The position numbers and the translations under genes are program-made. The notes under the pieces are model-generated. The model did no database searches, was not told the origin of the DNA, and saw nothing but the letters and a program-made list of their open reading frames with translations. Below, piece after piece: positions 55,566 through 64,000 of a stretch of DNA of 64,000 nucleotides (its first letter is position 1; the number at the start of each line of letters is the position of its first letter). Source of the DNA: Chryseobacterium sp. W4I1. Lineage in GTDB: Bacteria > Bacteroidota > Bacteroidia > Flavobacteriales > Weeksellaceae. Location: contig NZ_JAUSXQ010000001.1 of the NCBI RefSeq assembly GCF_030816115.1, forward strand, positions 3,448,501 to 3,512,500. Reading direction: 5' to 3'.

Positions 55566-57101
55566 ATGAAAAACAATATCAATTTTATACTAAAATATCA
55601 AAGTGGAAAGCCTGCAAAATGGCTGAAAAGTTTCGGCTTGAAGTCCTTTCTTGCAGCCGGACTGTTTATGATGGCTTCCTGCGAGTCTGATCTTGACAAG
55701 ATCAATGAAAATCCTAATGACCAGGCAAGTGTAGATCCTAAAGTTCTTTTGACATATGTCTCAAAAAACACATTTCAGGTGAATGGCGACAATATGTATG
55801 CTTCCAGAATGATGATCGGTACAGACGGGGAAAATGTCTATCAGTATATGAAATGGAACAGTGACTCTTTCGAAGCTTATACAAAAGGTCTTTTGAATAT
55901 CGGAAAAATGATGGAGGAAGCGGCAAAGATCAATAATAAAAACTACAGTGCCATCGGTAAATTCTACAGAGCTTATTACTTCTTTAATTTAAGTTTAAAA
56001 TTCGGAAGCATTCCTTATACAGAAGCTGCGAAAGGCGAATCGGGGATTACTCAGCCAAAATATGATACTCAGGAAACGGTAATGGCCGGAATTCTATCAG
56101 AACTGAAAGAAGCCAATGATCTGATTAATACCAATGATAAAATTGAAGGTGATATCATCTATAACGGTGATGCTTTAAAATGGAAAAAACTGATCAATTC
56201 TTTCCGTTTGAAAATTTTAATAACCATGTCTAAAAAAACGACCCTGGGAAGTTATAATATCGCCAATGAATTCTCTTCTATTGCAGGAAGCCAGCCTTTA
56301 ATGACATCTATTTCAGATAATGGAGAGCTTAAGTTTGCTGACGCTGCAGACAGCAGATATTCTATGTTCAACAACAGCGGATACGGATCCAGTATGTACA
56401 TGGCAGATTACTTTATCAATTTGTTTAAAGTAAGACAGGATCCACGTCTTTTTACTTTTGCAGCACAAACTACAGGTGCCAAAGAAGCAGGAAAACCAAT
56501 AACCGATTTTACGGGATATAATGGTGGAAATCCTATATCTTCTTATTCTGACAACGCAGCTTTGATCACTGCAAAAAATATTTCCAAAGTGAATGACCGT
56601 TTTTACAAAGATCCTACCAATGAGCCGTCTTCCGTATTGAGTTATTCCGAACTGGAATTTATACTGGCAGAGGGAGCAGCCCGCGGATGGATCTCAGGAT
56701 CAGCAAAAATACATTATGACAATGCAATCAAAGGAAGCTTCAGCTTTTACCAGACGTATGTAAAAAATCCGGGGCAATATTTTACAGGATTTGATGTGAA
56801 TCAATATCTGGCTACCCCATTAGTTGTTTACAGTGATGCAGACCCGCTTCAGACCCGTCTGGAAAAGATCATGACCCAGAAGTATATGACGATGTTCCAT
56901 CAGAGCCAATGGACGTCATATTATGATTATCTGAGAACAGGGTATCCGAATTATCCTCTGAAGGCAGGAGTCTCTGCACCGTTCAGATTCCGTTATCCAC
57001 AGGAGGAGTACAACTATAACAGTACCAATCTGAAAGCAGCTCTGGCAGCTCAGTATGGAGGAAATGACAATATCAACTCCAAACCATGGTGGTTGCAGTA
57101 A
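55566..57101 (+). CDS. SusD/RagB-family outer-membrane lipoprotein
   Basis: A 511-residue lipoprotein (LFMMASCESDLDKINENPN). The N-terminal KINENPNDQASVDPKVLLTY and KFYRAYYFFNLSLKFGSIPY, then SYSELEFILAEGAARGW, place it in the SusD-like_2 branch of the family. It lies 19 bases after the SusC stop; I chose the ATG at 55566, since reading further upstream would overlap the SusC gene without a signal peptide. It captures substrate at the cell surface for the TonB-dependent transporter. Confidence 0.92.
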   Translation: MKNNINFILKYQSGKPAKWLKSFGLKSFLAAGLFMMASCESDLDKINENPNDQASVDPKVLLTYVSKNTFQVNGDNMYASRMMIGTDGENVYQYMKWNSDSFEAYTKGLLNIGKMMEEAAKINNKNYSAIGKFYRAYYFFNLSLKFGSIPYTEAAKGESGITQPKYDTQETVMAGILSELKEANDLINTNDKIEGDIIYNGDALKWKKLINSFRLKILITMSKKTTLGSYNIANEFSSIAGSQPLMTSISDNGELKFADAADSRYSMFNNSGYGSSMYMADYFINLFKVRQDPRLFTFAAQTTGAKEAGKPITDFTGYNGGNPISSYSDNAALITAKNISKVNDRFYKDPTNEPSSVLSYSELEFILAEGAARGWISGSAKIHYDNAIKGSFSFYQTYVKNPGQYFTGFDVNQYLATPLVVYSDADPLQTRLEKIMTQKYMTMFHQSQWTSYYDYLRTGYPNYPLKAGVSAPFRFRYPQEEYNYNSTNLKAALAAQYGGNDNINSKPWWLQ

Positions 57102-57130
57102 AGGTCTAAATATTTTATATCAAAAACACA

Positions 57131-57172
57131 TCAACCGCAGGAAAATCCAATTAACTTGCGGTTGATTTATTA
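57131..57172 (+). terminator. Hairpin between SusD and phospholipase C genes
   Basis: TCAACCGCA (57131-57139) pairs with TGCGGTTGA (57157-57165), then TTTATTATT. It may be a partial terminator or an mRNA-processing hairpin that reduces phospholipase expression relative to SusC/D; the phospholipase ATG follows at 57186. Confidence 0.6.
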
Positions 57173-57185
57173 TTAAGATTGAATT

Positions 57186-59528
57186 ATGAACAGAAGAGAA
57201 TTTTTAGAAAAATCAAGCCTTTTGATGGCAGGGCTGGGAACTTCAAGCGTTCTGCATCCCGCTATTCTGAAAGCACTGACTATTGAGCCTGCCGCACTGT
57301 CTACGTTTTATGATGCAGAACATGTGGTAATCCTGATGCAGGAAAACCGTTCATTTGATCATGCTTTCGGAGCATTGAAAGGAGTTCGGGGCTTTTTAGA
57401 TAAAAGAGCTTTCGTTAAGCAGGACGGACATTCCGTTTTCTTTCAAAAAGATAATTCCGGAAAATATGCATCACCTGCAAGATTGGATCTTAGAAATACC
57501 AAATCTACATGGATGAGCTCTCTGCCCCATTCATGGTCTGATCAGCAGAAAGCTTTTAACAAAGGAAAGTATGACCAGTGGCTTCAGTTTAAAGCTTCAG
57601 GAAATAAAGATTATAAAAATATTCCGCTCACATTGGGATATTATAACCGGGAAGATCTTCCTTTCTATTATCAGCTGGCGGATGCGTTTACCATATTTGA
57701 CCAGTATTTCTGCTCCTCAATGACAGGAACTACACCCAACAGACTTTTCCATTGGTCAGGAACATTGAGAGAGCAACAAAACGGAAAGGTAAAAGCGAAT
57801 GTTTACAATGAAAATATTGATTACGATAAGGCACGGCAGGCACACTGGAAAAGCTTCCCGGAAATCTTAGAAGAGCAGGATGTTTCGTGGAAAATTTATC
57901 AGAATGAAATCAGTCTTCCAAAGGGAATGTCCGGTGAGCAGGAAGCTTGGCTGAGCAATTTCACAGACAATCCTATCGAATGGTTCTCAAAATTCAACGT
58001 AAAATTTTCAAAAGGCTATTATGAAAATATACCTAAGATCATCACTTATCTGAAACAGGAAATTGAAAAAAATCCTGATCAGAAGAAAAGGTTGGAAAGC
58101 CTGATCGCCGAGCTTGAGGAAGACAAAATCCAATATGCTCCTGAAAATTATGCTCAACTTTCACAGCAGGAAAAAAACCTTCATGAAAAAGCATTTACCA
58201 TCAATATCGCCGATCCTGATTACTGGAATCTGGAAATAGGAAAGGATGAAAATGGGGAGAGACTGGTCGTTCCCAAGGGAGACGTTCTGTTTCAGTTCCG
58301 TAAAGATGTAGAAGAGAAAAAACTTCCGCTTGTTTCCTGGCTGGTAGCTCCTGAACATTTCTCTGATCATCCGGGATCACCATGGTATGGAGCGTGGTAT
58401 ATTTCAGAAGTCTTAAATATTCTGACCAAAGATCCTGAAACCTGGAAAAAAACAATCTTTATTATCAATTATGATGAAAATGACGGGTATTTTGATCATG
58501 TTCTCCCTTTTGCTCCACCAATGAATCCAAGCCAGCCTGTTGACATGAATGGAAAAGAAGGAGTGGAATATGTTGACAAATCTCAGGAATATATGTCTAA
58601 TCCTTCATTAAAAGACTATGAAAAAATTGAAGGAACGATTGGCCTAGGGTACAGAGTGCCAATGATCATCGCTTCACCATGGACGAAAGGAGGTTTTGTG
58701 AACTCTGAAGTTTCGGATCATACTTCCGTACTTCAATTTTTGGAAAATTTCATTCAGAAAAAATACAGAAAGGATGTAAAGGTTGATAATATCAGCGATT
58801 GGAGAAGAGCGGTTTGCGGAGATCTTACTTCTGCATTTAATTCAACCAATACCAAGGCTCCAAAGATGGATTATCTTGATCAGAAGGATTATGCAAAAAC
58901 AATTAATGCGGCTAAAAGCAAGCCTGTTCCGAATCTGAAGTGGCATGCTGAAAATGAAATCAACAATAGTCTTCTCGAAATTCAGGAAAGGGGAATAAAA
59001 CCTTCCAATCCTCTTCCCTATCGCTTCCATGTGAATCTGGAAAACGGAAAAATAAGAATGACGAATGTAAATGAAGCCGGAGTTCCTCTGTTAATTTATG
59101 ACAGAACGCAGTTTGACAACGGACATTATCATTTTTCATATGCTTTATATTCAAAACAGGAACTATCACATCGTCTGAATCCCGGGAAATATGATTATGA
59201 AGTTTTCGGTCCGAATGGTTTTTTCCGGAAATTCAGCGGAAACAGTACACCTGAACTAGAAGTTCAGCTGATCAATGGCAGTTCTAAAAGTGAAACGCAA
59301 CTTATTTTTAAAAAGATAAAGGGAAATGTTTCTGCTACCGTAGAAGATCTTTATGAGAAAAGTAAAAAGACGGTCTCTTTACATCAATCAGAAGAGGCAT
59401 TTGTACTGGATCTCAGTAAAAACAAAGGCTGGTATGACCTAAAAATTAGTATTGAAGGGCATTTATGGCATTTTGCAGGCCGGATAGAAAACGGGAAAAT
59501 CTCAGTAACGGACCCACATTGGGCATAA
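57186..59528 (+). CDS. Phosphocholine-type phospholipase C
   Basis: A 780-residue protein with a Tat signal (NRREFLEKSSLLMAGLG). The phosphoesterase domain has EHVVILMQENRSFDHAFGAL, KGVRGF, SMTGTTPNRLFHWSG, and NYDENDGYFDHVLPFAPP, typical of the PlcH/PlcN/PlcC type. Two C-terminal DUF756-like beta domains cover about residues 600-780 (NPLPYRFHVNLENGKIRM, WYDLKISIEGHLWHFAGRI). It cleaves phosphatidylcholine or related lipids to diacylglycerol and phosphocholine. It is exported folded through Tat. Linkage to SusC/D genes is the main evidence for nutrient acquisition rather than virulence. Confidence 0.93.
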   Translation: MNRREFLEKSSLLMAGLGTSSVLHPAILKALTIEPAALSTFYDAEHVVILMQENRSFDHAFGALKGVRGFLDKRAFVKQDGHSVFFQKDNSGKYASPARLDLRNTKSTWMSSLPHSWSDQQKAFNKGKYDQWLQFKASGNKDYKNIPLTLGYYNREDLPFYYQLADAFTIFDQYFCSSMTGTTPNRLFHWSGTLREQQNGKVKANVYNENIDYDKARQAHWKSFPEILEEQDVSWKIYQNEISLPKGMSGEQEAWLSNFTDNPIEWFSKFNVKFSKGYYENIPKIITYLKQEIEKNPDQKKRLESLIAELEEDKIQYAPENYAQLSQQEKNLHEKAFTINIADPDYWNLEIGKDENGERLVVPKGDVLFQFRKDVEEKKLPLVSWLVAPEHFSDHPGSPWYGAWYISEVLNILTKDPETWKKTIFIINYDENDGYFDHVLPFAPPMNPSQPVDMNGKEGVEYVDKSQEYMSNPSLKDYEKIEGTIGLGYRVPMIIASPWTKGGFVNSEVSDHTSVLQFLENFIQKKYRKDVKVDNISDWRRAVCGDLTSAFNSTNTKAPKMDYLDQKDYAKTINAAKSKPVPNLKWHAENEINNSLLEIQERGIKPSNPLPYRFHVNLENGKIRMTNVNEAGVPLLIYDRTQFDNGHYHFSYALYSKQELSHRLNPGKYDYEVFGPNGFFRKFSGNSTPELEVQLINGSSKSETQLIFKKIKGNVSATVEDLYEKSKKTVSLHQSEEAFVLDLSKNKGWYDLKISIEGHLWHFAGRIENGKISVTDPHWA

Positions 59529-59552
59529 TCCTGAGATAACATCAAGATAACT

Positions 59553-59583
59553 AAAGCCTTACAGGATTCTGTAAGGCTTTTAT
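59553..59583 (+). terminator. Terminator after phospholipase C gene
   Basis: AAAGCCTTACAG (59553-59564) pairs with CTGTAAGGCTTT (59569-59580), a 12-bp stem with a 4-base loop, then T's. Bases 59584-59750 are AT-rich and no clear -7 box is found. Confidence 0.88.
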
Positions 59584-59750
59584 TATGACTACAGTCATAG
59601 TTTACCGGAGTGGTTTTACATAATTTGCATATAGATATTTCATAAATAATGAAATACTGTAATGAAATAAATAATAATATTAAAAAAAGAAGAAATTATC
59701 GTTACATCTTACTGATTTTTATCTAAATTCACTTAACTAATTCAAACATC

Positions 59751-60329
59751 ATGAAAAAATTAAAATTAAGTATTGCAGTATGCTTTTTGACTGCTGCATT
59801 TTCATCCGGCTTACAAGCGCAGGATACGAATACTGACAATCACACAATTACAATTTCAATCCCTGAAGTTGCACTGGTAGATATTGAACCGGCTGCGACC
59901 AAAAACATTACATTGGGATTTACGGCACCTACAGAAGCGGGAAATCCCGTTACACCGACGACATCCAATACTACTCTTTGGCTTAACTATTCTTCTATCA
60001 AGTCTGTAGCAGATCCTACACGTAACGTATCTGTAAACGTAAATGCTGTTATTCCGGGAATTGATATTCATGTAACAGCTGCAGCGGCGACAGGTAGTGG
60101 CGGAGGAACTTTAGGTACACCAGCTGCTCAACTCACACTAAGCGCAACAGACCAGACCATTATTTCAGGAATTGGCAGTGCCTATACAGGGAACGGAGCC
60201 AACAACGGACATAACCTGACCTATGCCTTAGCAGCGGGAAGCGGACCTGGAGGTGTTGCTGCATATGCAGATTTACAAGCAACAGCTAGTACTGTGGCCA
60301 CTGTTACCTATACGATCTCGGACAACTAG
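59751..60329 (+). CDS. Exported Gly/Ala/Thr-rich beta protein, possible surface subunit
   Basis: A 192-residue protein with a signal peptide (LSIAVCFLTAAFSSGLQAQ). The mature protein alternates beta-type blocks (HTITISIPEVALVDIEPA, ITLGFTAPTEAG, NVSVNVNAVIPGIDIHVTAA) with Gly/Ala/Thr/Ser-rich stretches, and ends STVATVTYTISDN. It has no Cys. It resembles pilin or WxL-type surface subunits in composition and in being next to the chaperone-like gene, but I find no WxL motif and no family match. The inferred role is a secreted structural subunit of the cluster. Confidence 0.55.
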   Translation: MKKLKLSIAVCFLTAAFSSGLQAQDTNTDNHTITISIPEVALVDIEPAATKNITLGFTAPTEAGNPVTPTTSNTTLWLNYSSIKSVADPTRNVSVNVNAVIPGIDIHVTAAAATGSGGGTLGTPAAQLTLSATDQTIISGIGSAYTGNGANNGHNLTYALAAGSGPGGVAAYADLQATASTVATVTYTISDN

Positions 60330-60357
60330 TTCAGACCTTACTTTTAAAATAAGACCA

Positions 60358-60382
60358 GAAGAAACCGCCAGTCAGTTTCTTC
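60358..60382 (+). promoter_or_regulatory. Hairpin between subunit and chaperone-like genes
   Basis: GAAGAAAC (60358-60365) pairs with GTTTCTTC (60375-60382) across a 9-base loop. Only weak T's follow, so it could be a processing site or partial terminator that raises the abundance of the subunit mRNA over the rest. Confidence 0.4.
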
Positions 60383-60427
60383 CAGGTTTTATATGATCAC
60401 CATTTTAATTTTAAACTTTACATAATT

Positions 60428-61228
60428 ATGATAAAGCGCATTATCCTTTTGATATTACTCAATCTGCAATTTACCTTTTTACAGGCAGGTATCGTTATCC
60501 TTAACGGCCTTACCCATACTTATAAAGTAGAGAACGGAAAAGTTTATAAAGGAAAAATCGCTATTGAAAATACAGACAACAGCTCTCAAAGTGTAAAATT
60601 ATTTTTAAAGGATTTTGGTTATCATGCAGATGGCACTATAAACTATACTTCTCTGCATACCAATAACAAAACAAATGGTGACTGGATCAAGCTTAATACA
60701 AATCTGGTCACTCTGAAAAGCAAAGAAAAAACAGAAGTATTTTATGAAATCATGGTTCCGGATCAGCTGGCGGATCCCGGCAGCTATTGGAGTGTGATCA
60801 TTGTAGAGCCGGTAGAAGACATCAAACCAAGTGATGACAAAGCCGGAGTAAATATCACATCTATCGTACGCTATGCCATTCAGGTCATTACTGACTATGA
60901 AACGGAAAAAGCAAGACCTGACCTTAAATTTGAAAGTGTAAAAATAGAAAAGGAAGATGGAAAACAGACCGTAAAAATTGCTATTGCCAATACCGGCAAT
61001 CTGTACTGTAAACCTACAGCCTCACTTGAGATCTATAACCGGAAAACGGGAGAGCGACTCGGAAACTACACGAGTATTGCTATGGGATTGTTACCAGGCA
61101 CATCGAAATCATTTCATATTGACATCAGCAAAGTTCCTGCAGATAAATACCGGGCTGTCATTATAGCCACGGATGAAGATGAAAATGCTTTTGCCCTCAA
61201 TGTGGAACTAGAAGTAAAGAATGATTAA
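60428..61228 (+). CDS. DUF916/pilus-chaperone-like exported protein
   Basis: A 266-residue protein with a signal peptide (IILLILLNLQFTFLQAG). Two Ig-like domains: the first (residues 25-140) has VENGKVYKGKIAIENTDNSS, a KLFLKDF strand and TVLKSKEKTEVFYEIMVPD-like spacing (LVTLKSKEKTEVFYEIMVPD). The second (about 160-266) has VKIAIANTGNLYCKPTASLE and LLPGTSKSFHIDISKVPADKY. This tandem layout matches DUF916 plus DUF3324 of WxL-interacting proteins and is also reminiscent of fimbrial chaperones. There is no C-terminal anchor. It overlaps the next gene by 8 bases, so the two are co-translated. The assignment is by resemblance only. Confidence 0.6.
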   Translation: MIKRIILLILLNLQFTFLQAGIVILNGLTHTYKVENGKVYKGKIAIENTDNSSQSVKLFLKDFGYHADGTINYTSLHTNNKTNGDWIKLNTNLVTLKSKEKTEVFYEIMVPDQLADPGSYWSVIIVEPVEDIKPSDDKAGVNITSIVRYAIQVITDYETEKARPDLKFESVKIEKEDGKQTVKIAIANTGNLYCKPTASLEIYNRKTGERLGNYTSIAMGLLPGTSKSFHIDISKVPADKYRAVIIATDEDENAFALNVELEVKND

Positions 61229-63977
61229 AATCTGGACATTATATATCGTTATCATATTATTATTCCCGGTACTTATTTTTTCTCAGCAGCAACCAGATCA
61301 ATTGGCCAGCAAAAAAGATAGTCTCCTGCCAGGAACATCTACTTCCATTTCCTTTCCGTTAGAAAATATTTCAGCTGAAAACAAGACCTATGACATTACC
61401 ATAACTGCATCAAGTCCATATATCACTCCTATTTTAAATAATGGGGAATTTATGGTAAATGCTTATGAAAAAACAGTCTATATTGCTCCCATCCGTATTT
61501 CGGCAGAAGCAACACAGGGTATCTATTCCGTAGTTCTGCAAGGAAGAGATCGGCAGGATGGAACTCAGTTCACAAGAACTTCTCAGGTGACTATTGCCGG
61601 AACCAGAAAACTTACTCTTTCTGCATTAAACGCTCCTGAATTTATCCGGGCAGGTGAAACAATTCGGGCTTCTTTTCTTTTAAAAAATAATGGAAATGTA
61701 ACAGAAAGCTTGATTCTTGAAAGCAGAAATGCAGTAGTAGACCATAATTTCTCAATAACACTAGCACCTGCAGAATCCAAAGTAATCAATATTTATAAAG
61801 TGACTAAAGCTGATCTTGCCCAAAATGAATTTCAGAATCTTAATCTGTCTGTTTATTCAAAGGATAATCCTACAGAAAATCAAACAGCGTATGTAAGTGT
61901 AAAGATAATATCTGTAAAACCTACGGAAGATGATATCTACCACAGGCTTCCTGTTTCAGCTTCGCTGTCTTTTATAGGAATGAAAAATATGGGTATTTAC
62001 CACGATGGATTTCAGGGTGAAATTTATGGTAAGGGAACTTTAGACAAAGAGAATAAAAACCAGGTTGAATTTCATGCAGTATCAGCCAATCCTGTTGAAT
62101 TCAATTCTTTTACTCAATATGAAGAATATTTTATTAATTATAGAAGAGATCAATTTTTCGTGCATCTTGGGGATAAGACTTATTCTGCTTCTTACTTAAC
62201 AGAATTTGCAAGGTACGGGCGTGGAGCGGAGGTCCGTTACGACTTCAATAAAATAAGCCTGGGAGGATTTTATAATCATCCGAGGTTTTTTCGTGACATC
62301 AAGGATGAATTTAATATTTATTCAACTTTTAAAATAAGGAAAGAATCAGAAATCACAGCAGGTTATCTTTATAAAATACCAAGACAAGGTGAAATGAATT
62401 TTGGAAATATCCGGTTGGATTCTGAGGCTCATTTACCTTATACTGCCGGAAAATTTAAGATCTCAAAAAATATAACCGTTTCGGGGGAGGCCGCCTACAG
62501 CAAGACTGAACAGTTGAGTGGAACTGCTTATATGGCGCAGGCACAGGCCAATTTTGAAAGATTTGACGGAAATATTATGTATATGAGAGCCAGCCCTGAA
62601 TTCGCTGGTTATTTCACCAATACCAGTACTTTTAACGGAAATCTTCAATACAGGATTTCCAAAAAAATCAGTGTATTTGCAAACTACATCCAGGATGCGA
62701 AGAACTTTCAGAGAGATACTTTATTTCTGGCTGCTCCTTACAGAAGATTTTTGCAGTACGGTATCCAGTATAAATACCTGCCAAATGGTTTTGTAATGCT
62801 TTATAATGGATTTCAAAAGTATCAGGATCGTCTGGAACCGAAGCAGTTTGATTATTACGAAAAATATTTAAAAATAAGCATCAATCAGAATATAGGAATG
62901 TTTCAGTTGAATCTTGACGGGCAGTTTGGAAAAACGAATAATTATCTGAGTGGATTTAAAGGAAACTCAAGTTTTTATACTGCGAATGTAGCATTTGAAA
63001 AATTCAGAACATCATTCAATGTGTATGCAAGCTATGCGATCTCTTCAAGGTATCAGCTGCAAAACGAAAGACAAATTTATTACGGAGCCCGGATCTTCAG
63101 CCGGTTTTCAGATAAAATGAGTTTAAGTGTATTTTACCAGAACAATTATATGCCTGAGGAATATTTCAGGGACAGGAACCTATTTGAACTTTTATTTCAC
63201 CGGGAGCTGTTTCCCGGCAACGAACTTGATGTTTCAGGAAGGTATTCTTTACAGCGCGGTGAATTGGGAAATAAGGATTTTATATTTTCATTACGCTATA
63301 CTTTAAGGCTAAATGTTCCTGTACAAAAGACAGCTGAGTATACAAGTTTATCAGGAAACATCAGTAATCTGGGTGTAAAAAGGATAGATGGTATCCGATT
63401 AATGATGGGCAGCTATTTGTCGGTTACAGACAAAGAGGGTAATTATATTTTTAAAAACATTATCCCGGGCGAATATTTTCTTGAAATAGACCGCTCTACA
63501 ACAGAAATTAATGATATTACAAATATTTCATTACCTGCTTTAGTACATCTTAAAGATAAAGAAAACATATTTAATTTTGGGTTAACGACTGCCTCTACGA
63601 TCAAAGGAAGCATTGAGCTTGTTGAAAATGACAGTAAGGACCAATACAACTTTGCACAGTTTCAGCCTAAAGCAGAAAAAAATAAAAGACAGAGCATCAT
63701 TATAGAATCTTCTAATGGAGAGCAGACTTACAGGAAGATTGTTTTTATAGGAGAAAGTTTTGATTTCACTTATCTACGTCCCGGTGAGTGGAAAGTGAAG
63801 CTTTATAGAAACGGTCTCGACAAACGTTATAAGATTGTTGTAGACACCTTCCAATATGTTCTCAAGCCTGGGGAAACTCAGAATATAGCAGTTCATATTG
63901 TAAAACATCAAAGCGAGGTAAAATATCAGCAGGAAATGATCAAGGTGGGGTATAACGAAATAAAAAAGAAGAAATGA
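61221..63977 (+). CDS. Large exported protein with Ig-like domains and probable outer-membrane barrel
   Basis: A 918-residue protein with a signal segment (LYIVIILLFPVLIFSQQQ). Residues 30-235 are two Ig-like domains (TSTSISFPLENISAENKTYD; GETIRASFLLKNNGNVTES). A beta-barrel-like region of about 450 residues follows (RDQFFVHLGDKTYSASYLTE, YGRGAEVRYDFNKISLGG, many alternating aromatic strands). The C-terminus has a CarboxypepD_reg-like domain (IRLMMGSYLSVTDKEGNYIF, NIIPGEYFLEID) and a second small beta domain. The order resembles a pilus usher (periplasmic Ig-like domains plus barrel), though the family is not recognised. It is coupled to the chaperone-like gene. Confidence 0.55.
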   Translation: MIKIWTLYIVIILLFPVLIFSQQQPDQLASKKDSLLPGTSTSISFPLENISAENKTYDITITASSPYITPILNNGEFMVNAYEKTVYIAPIRISAEATQGIYSVVLQGRDRQDGTQFTRTSQVTIAGTRKLTLSALNAPEFIRAGETIRASFLLKNNGNVTESLILESRNAVVDHNFSITLAPAESKVINIYKVTKADLAQNEFQNLNLSVYSKDNPTENQTAYVSVKIISVKPTEDDIYHRLPVSASLSFIGMKNMGIYHDGFQGEIYGKGTLDKENKNQVEFHAVSANPVEFNSFTQYEEYFINYRRDQFFVHLGDKTYSASYLTEFARYGRGAEVRYDFNKISLGGFYNHPRFFRDIKDEFNIYSTFKIRKESEITAGYLYKIPRQGEMNFGNIRLDSEAHLPYTAGKFKISKNITVSGEAAYSKTEQLSGTAYMAQAQANFERFDGNIMYMRASPEFAGYFTNTSTFNGNLQYRISKKISVFANYIQDAKNFQRDTLFLAAPYRRFLQYGIQYKYLPNGFVMLYNGFQKYQDRLEPKQFDYYEKYLKISINQNIGMFQLNLDGQFGKTNNYLSGFKGNSSFYTANVAFEKFRTSFNVYASYAISSRYQLQNERQIYYGARIFSRFSDKMSLSVFYQNNYMPEEYFRDRNLFELLFHRELFPGNELDVSGRYSLQRGELGNKDFIFSLRYTLRLNVPVQKTAEYTSLSGNISNLGVKRIDGIRLMMGSYLSVTDKEGNYIFKNIIPGEYFLEIDRSTTEINDITNISLPALVHLKDKENIFNFGLTTASTIKGSIELVENDSKDQYNFAQFQPKAEKNKRQSIIIESSNGEQTYRKIVFIGESFDFTYLRPGEWKVKLYRNGLDKRYKIVVDTFQYVLKPGETQNIAVHIVKHQSEVKYQQEMIKVGYNEIKKKK

Positions 63978-64000
63978 ATTTGACCGTCCGTATACAATGC
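63974..64000 (+). CDS. Start of next gene, cut by window edge
   Basis: An ATG at 63974 overlaps the previous stop as ATGA and reads MNLTVRIQC before the window ends. The 4-base overlap suggests translational coupling, so the cluster probably continues with a fourth gene. Too short to identify. Confidence 0.4.

Overview
The window looks like a low-GC Bacteroidota (Flavobacteriia, Weeksellaceae) chromosome, most likely Chryseobacterium or a close relative. The support is: promoters of the TTG-N(about 19)-TAnnTTTG type; weak ribosome binding sites; two SusC/SusD pairs; a T9SS C-terminal sorting domain; DUF4252, head-GIN and DUF3667 proteins; and many lipoproteins. I found no tRNA, rRNA or CRISPR array.

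Layout. 0-1.4 kb: ribosomal genes rplM-rpsI-rpsB on the minus strand. 1.8-12.5 kb: mixed housekeeping and accessory genes (DUF3667 protein, fused mutase IcmF, PP-loop ATPase, PLP decarboxylase, serine hydrolase, 2H phosphoesterase, ruvC). 12.5-23.7 kb: an accessory island. It holds decayed HTH and IS481 transposase genes, a displaced and broken Rhs tip cassette with an intact candidate immunity gene, and a minus-strand operon of a T9SS-sorted protein (interrupted by one in-frame TGA), a 1017-residue Rhs-shell-like protein, a 1155-residue Rhs protein with a JAB/MPN-like tip, and an exported candidate immunity protein. 24.0-27.0 kb: a DUF4407 membrane protein coupled to a ClpB-like AAA+ ATPase fused to an FtsH-type (M41) peptidase. 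27.2-32.5 kb: KTSC protein, guaB, an ECF sigma/anti-sigma/DUF4252 operon and an XRE regulator. 32.7-35.1 kb: a lipoprotein with a JAMM-like motif and two small exported proteins. 35.1-41.3 kb: GlmU-family protein, rpmE2, a beta-rich lipoprotein, a MazG-like enzyme, aroA and two exported proteins of unknown function.

41.4-59.5 kb is rich in organic-phosphate acquisition functions: a PI-PLC-like lipoprotein, a GDPD-like/alkaline phosphatase fusion next to a SusD/SusC pair, then an SDR enzyme, an Omp85-like protein, and a second SusC/SusD pair followed by a Tat-exported phosphocholine-type phospholipase C. The inferred logic is that surface enzymes cut phospholipid head groups and phosphate esters and the TonB-dependent pairs import the products.

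59.7-64.0 kb carries three exported-protein genes: a small Gly/Ala/Thr-rich beta protein, a protein resembling DUF916/DUF3324 (the WxL-interacting type) or a pilus chaperone, and a 918-residue protein with Ig-like domains followed by a probable outer-membrane barrel. A fourth gene starts at the window edge. This cluster, the DUF4407/AAA-M41 pair and the two-part Rhs operon are the best candidates for poorly described systems.
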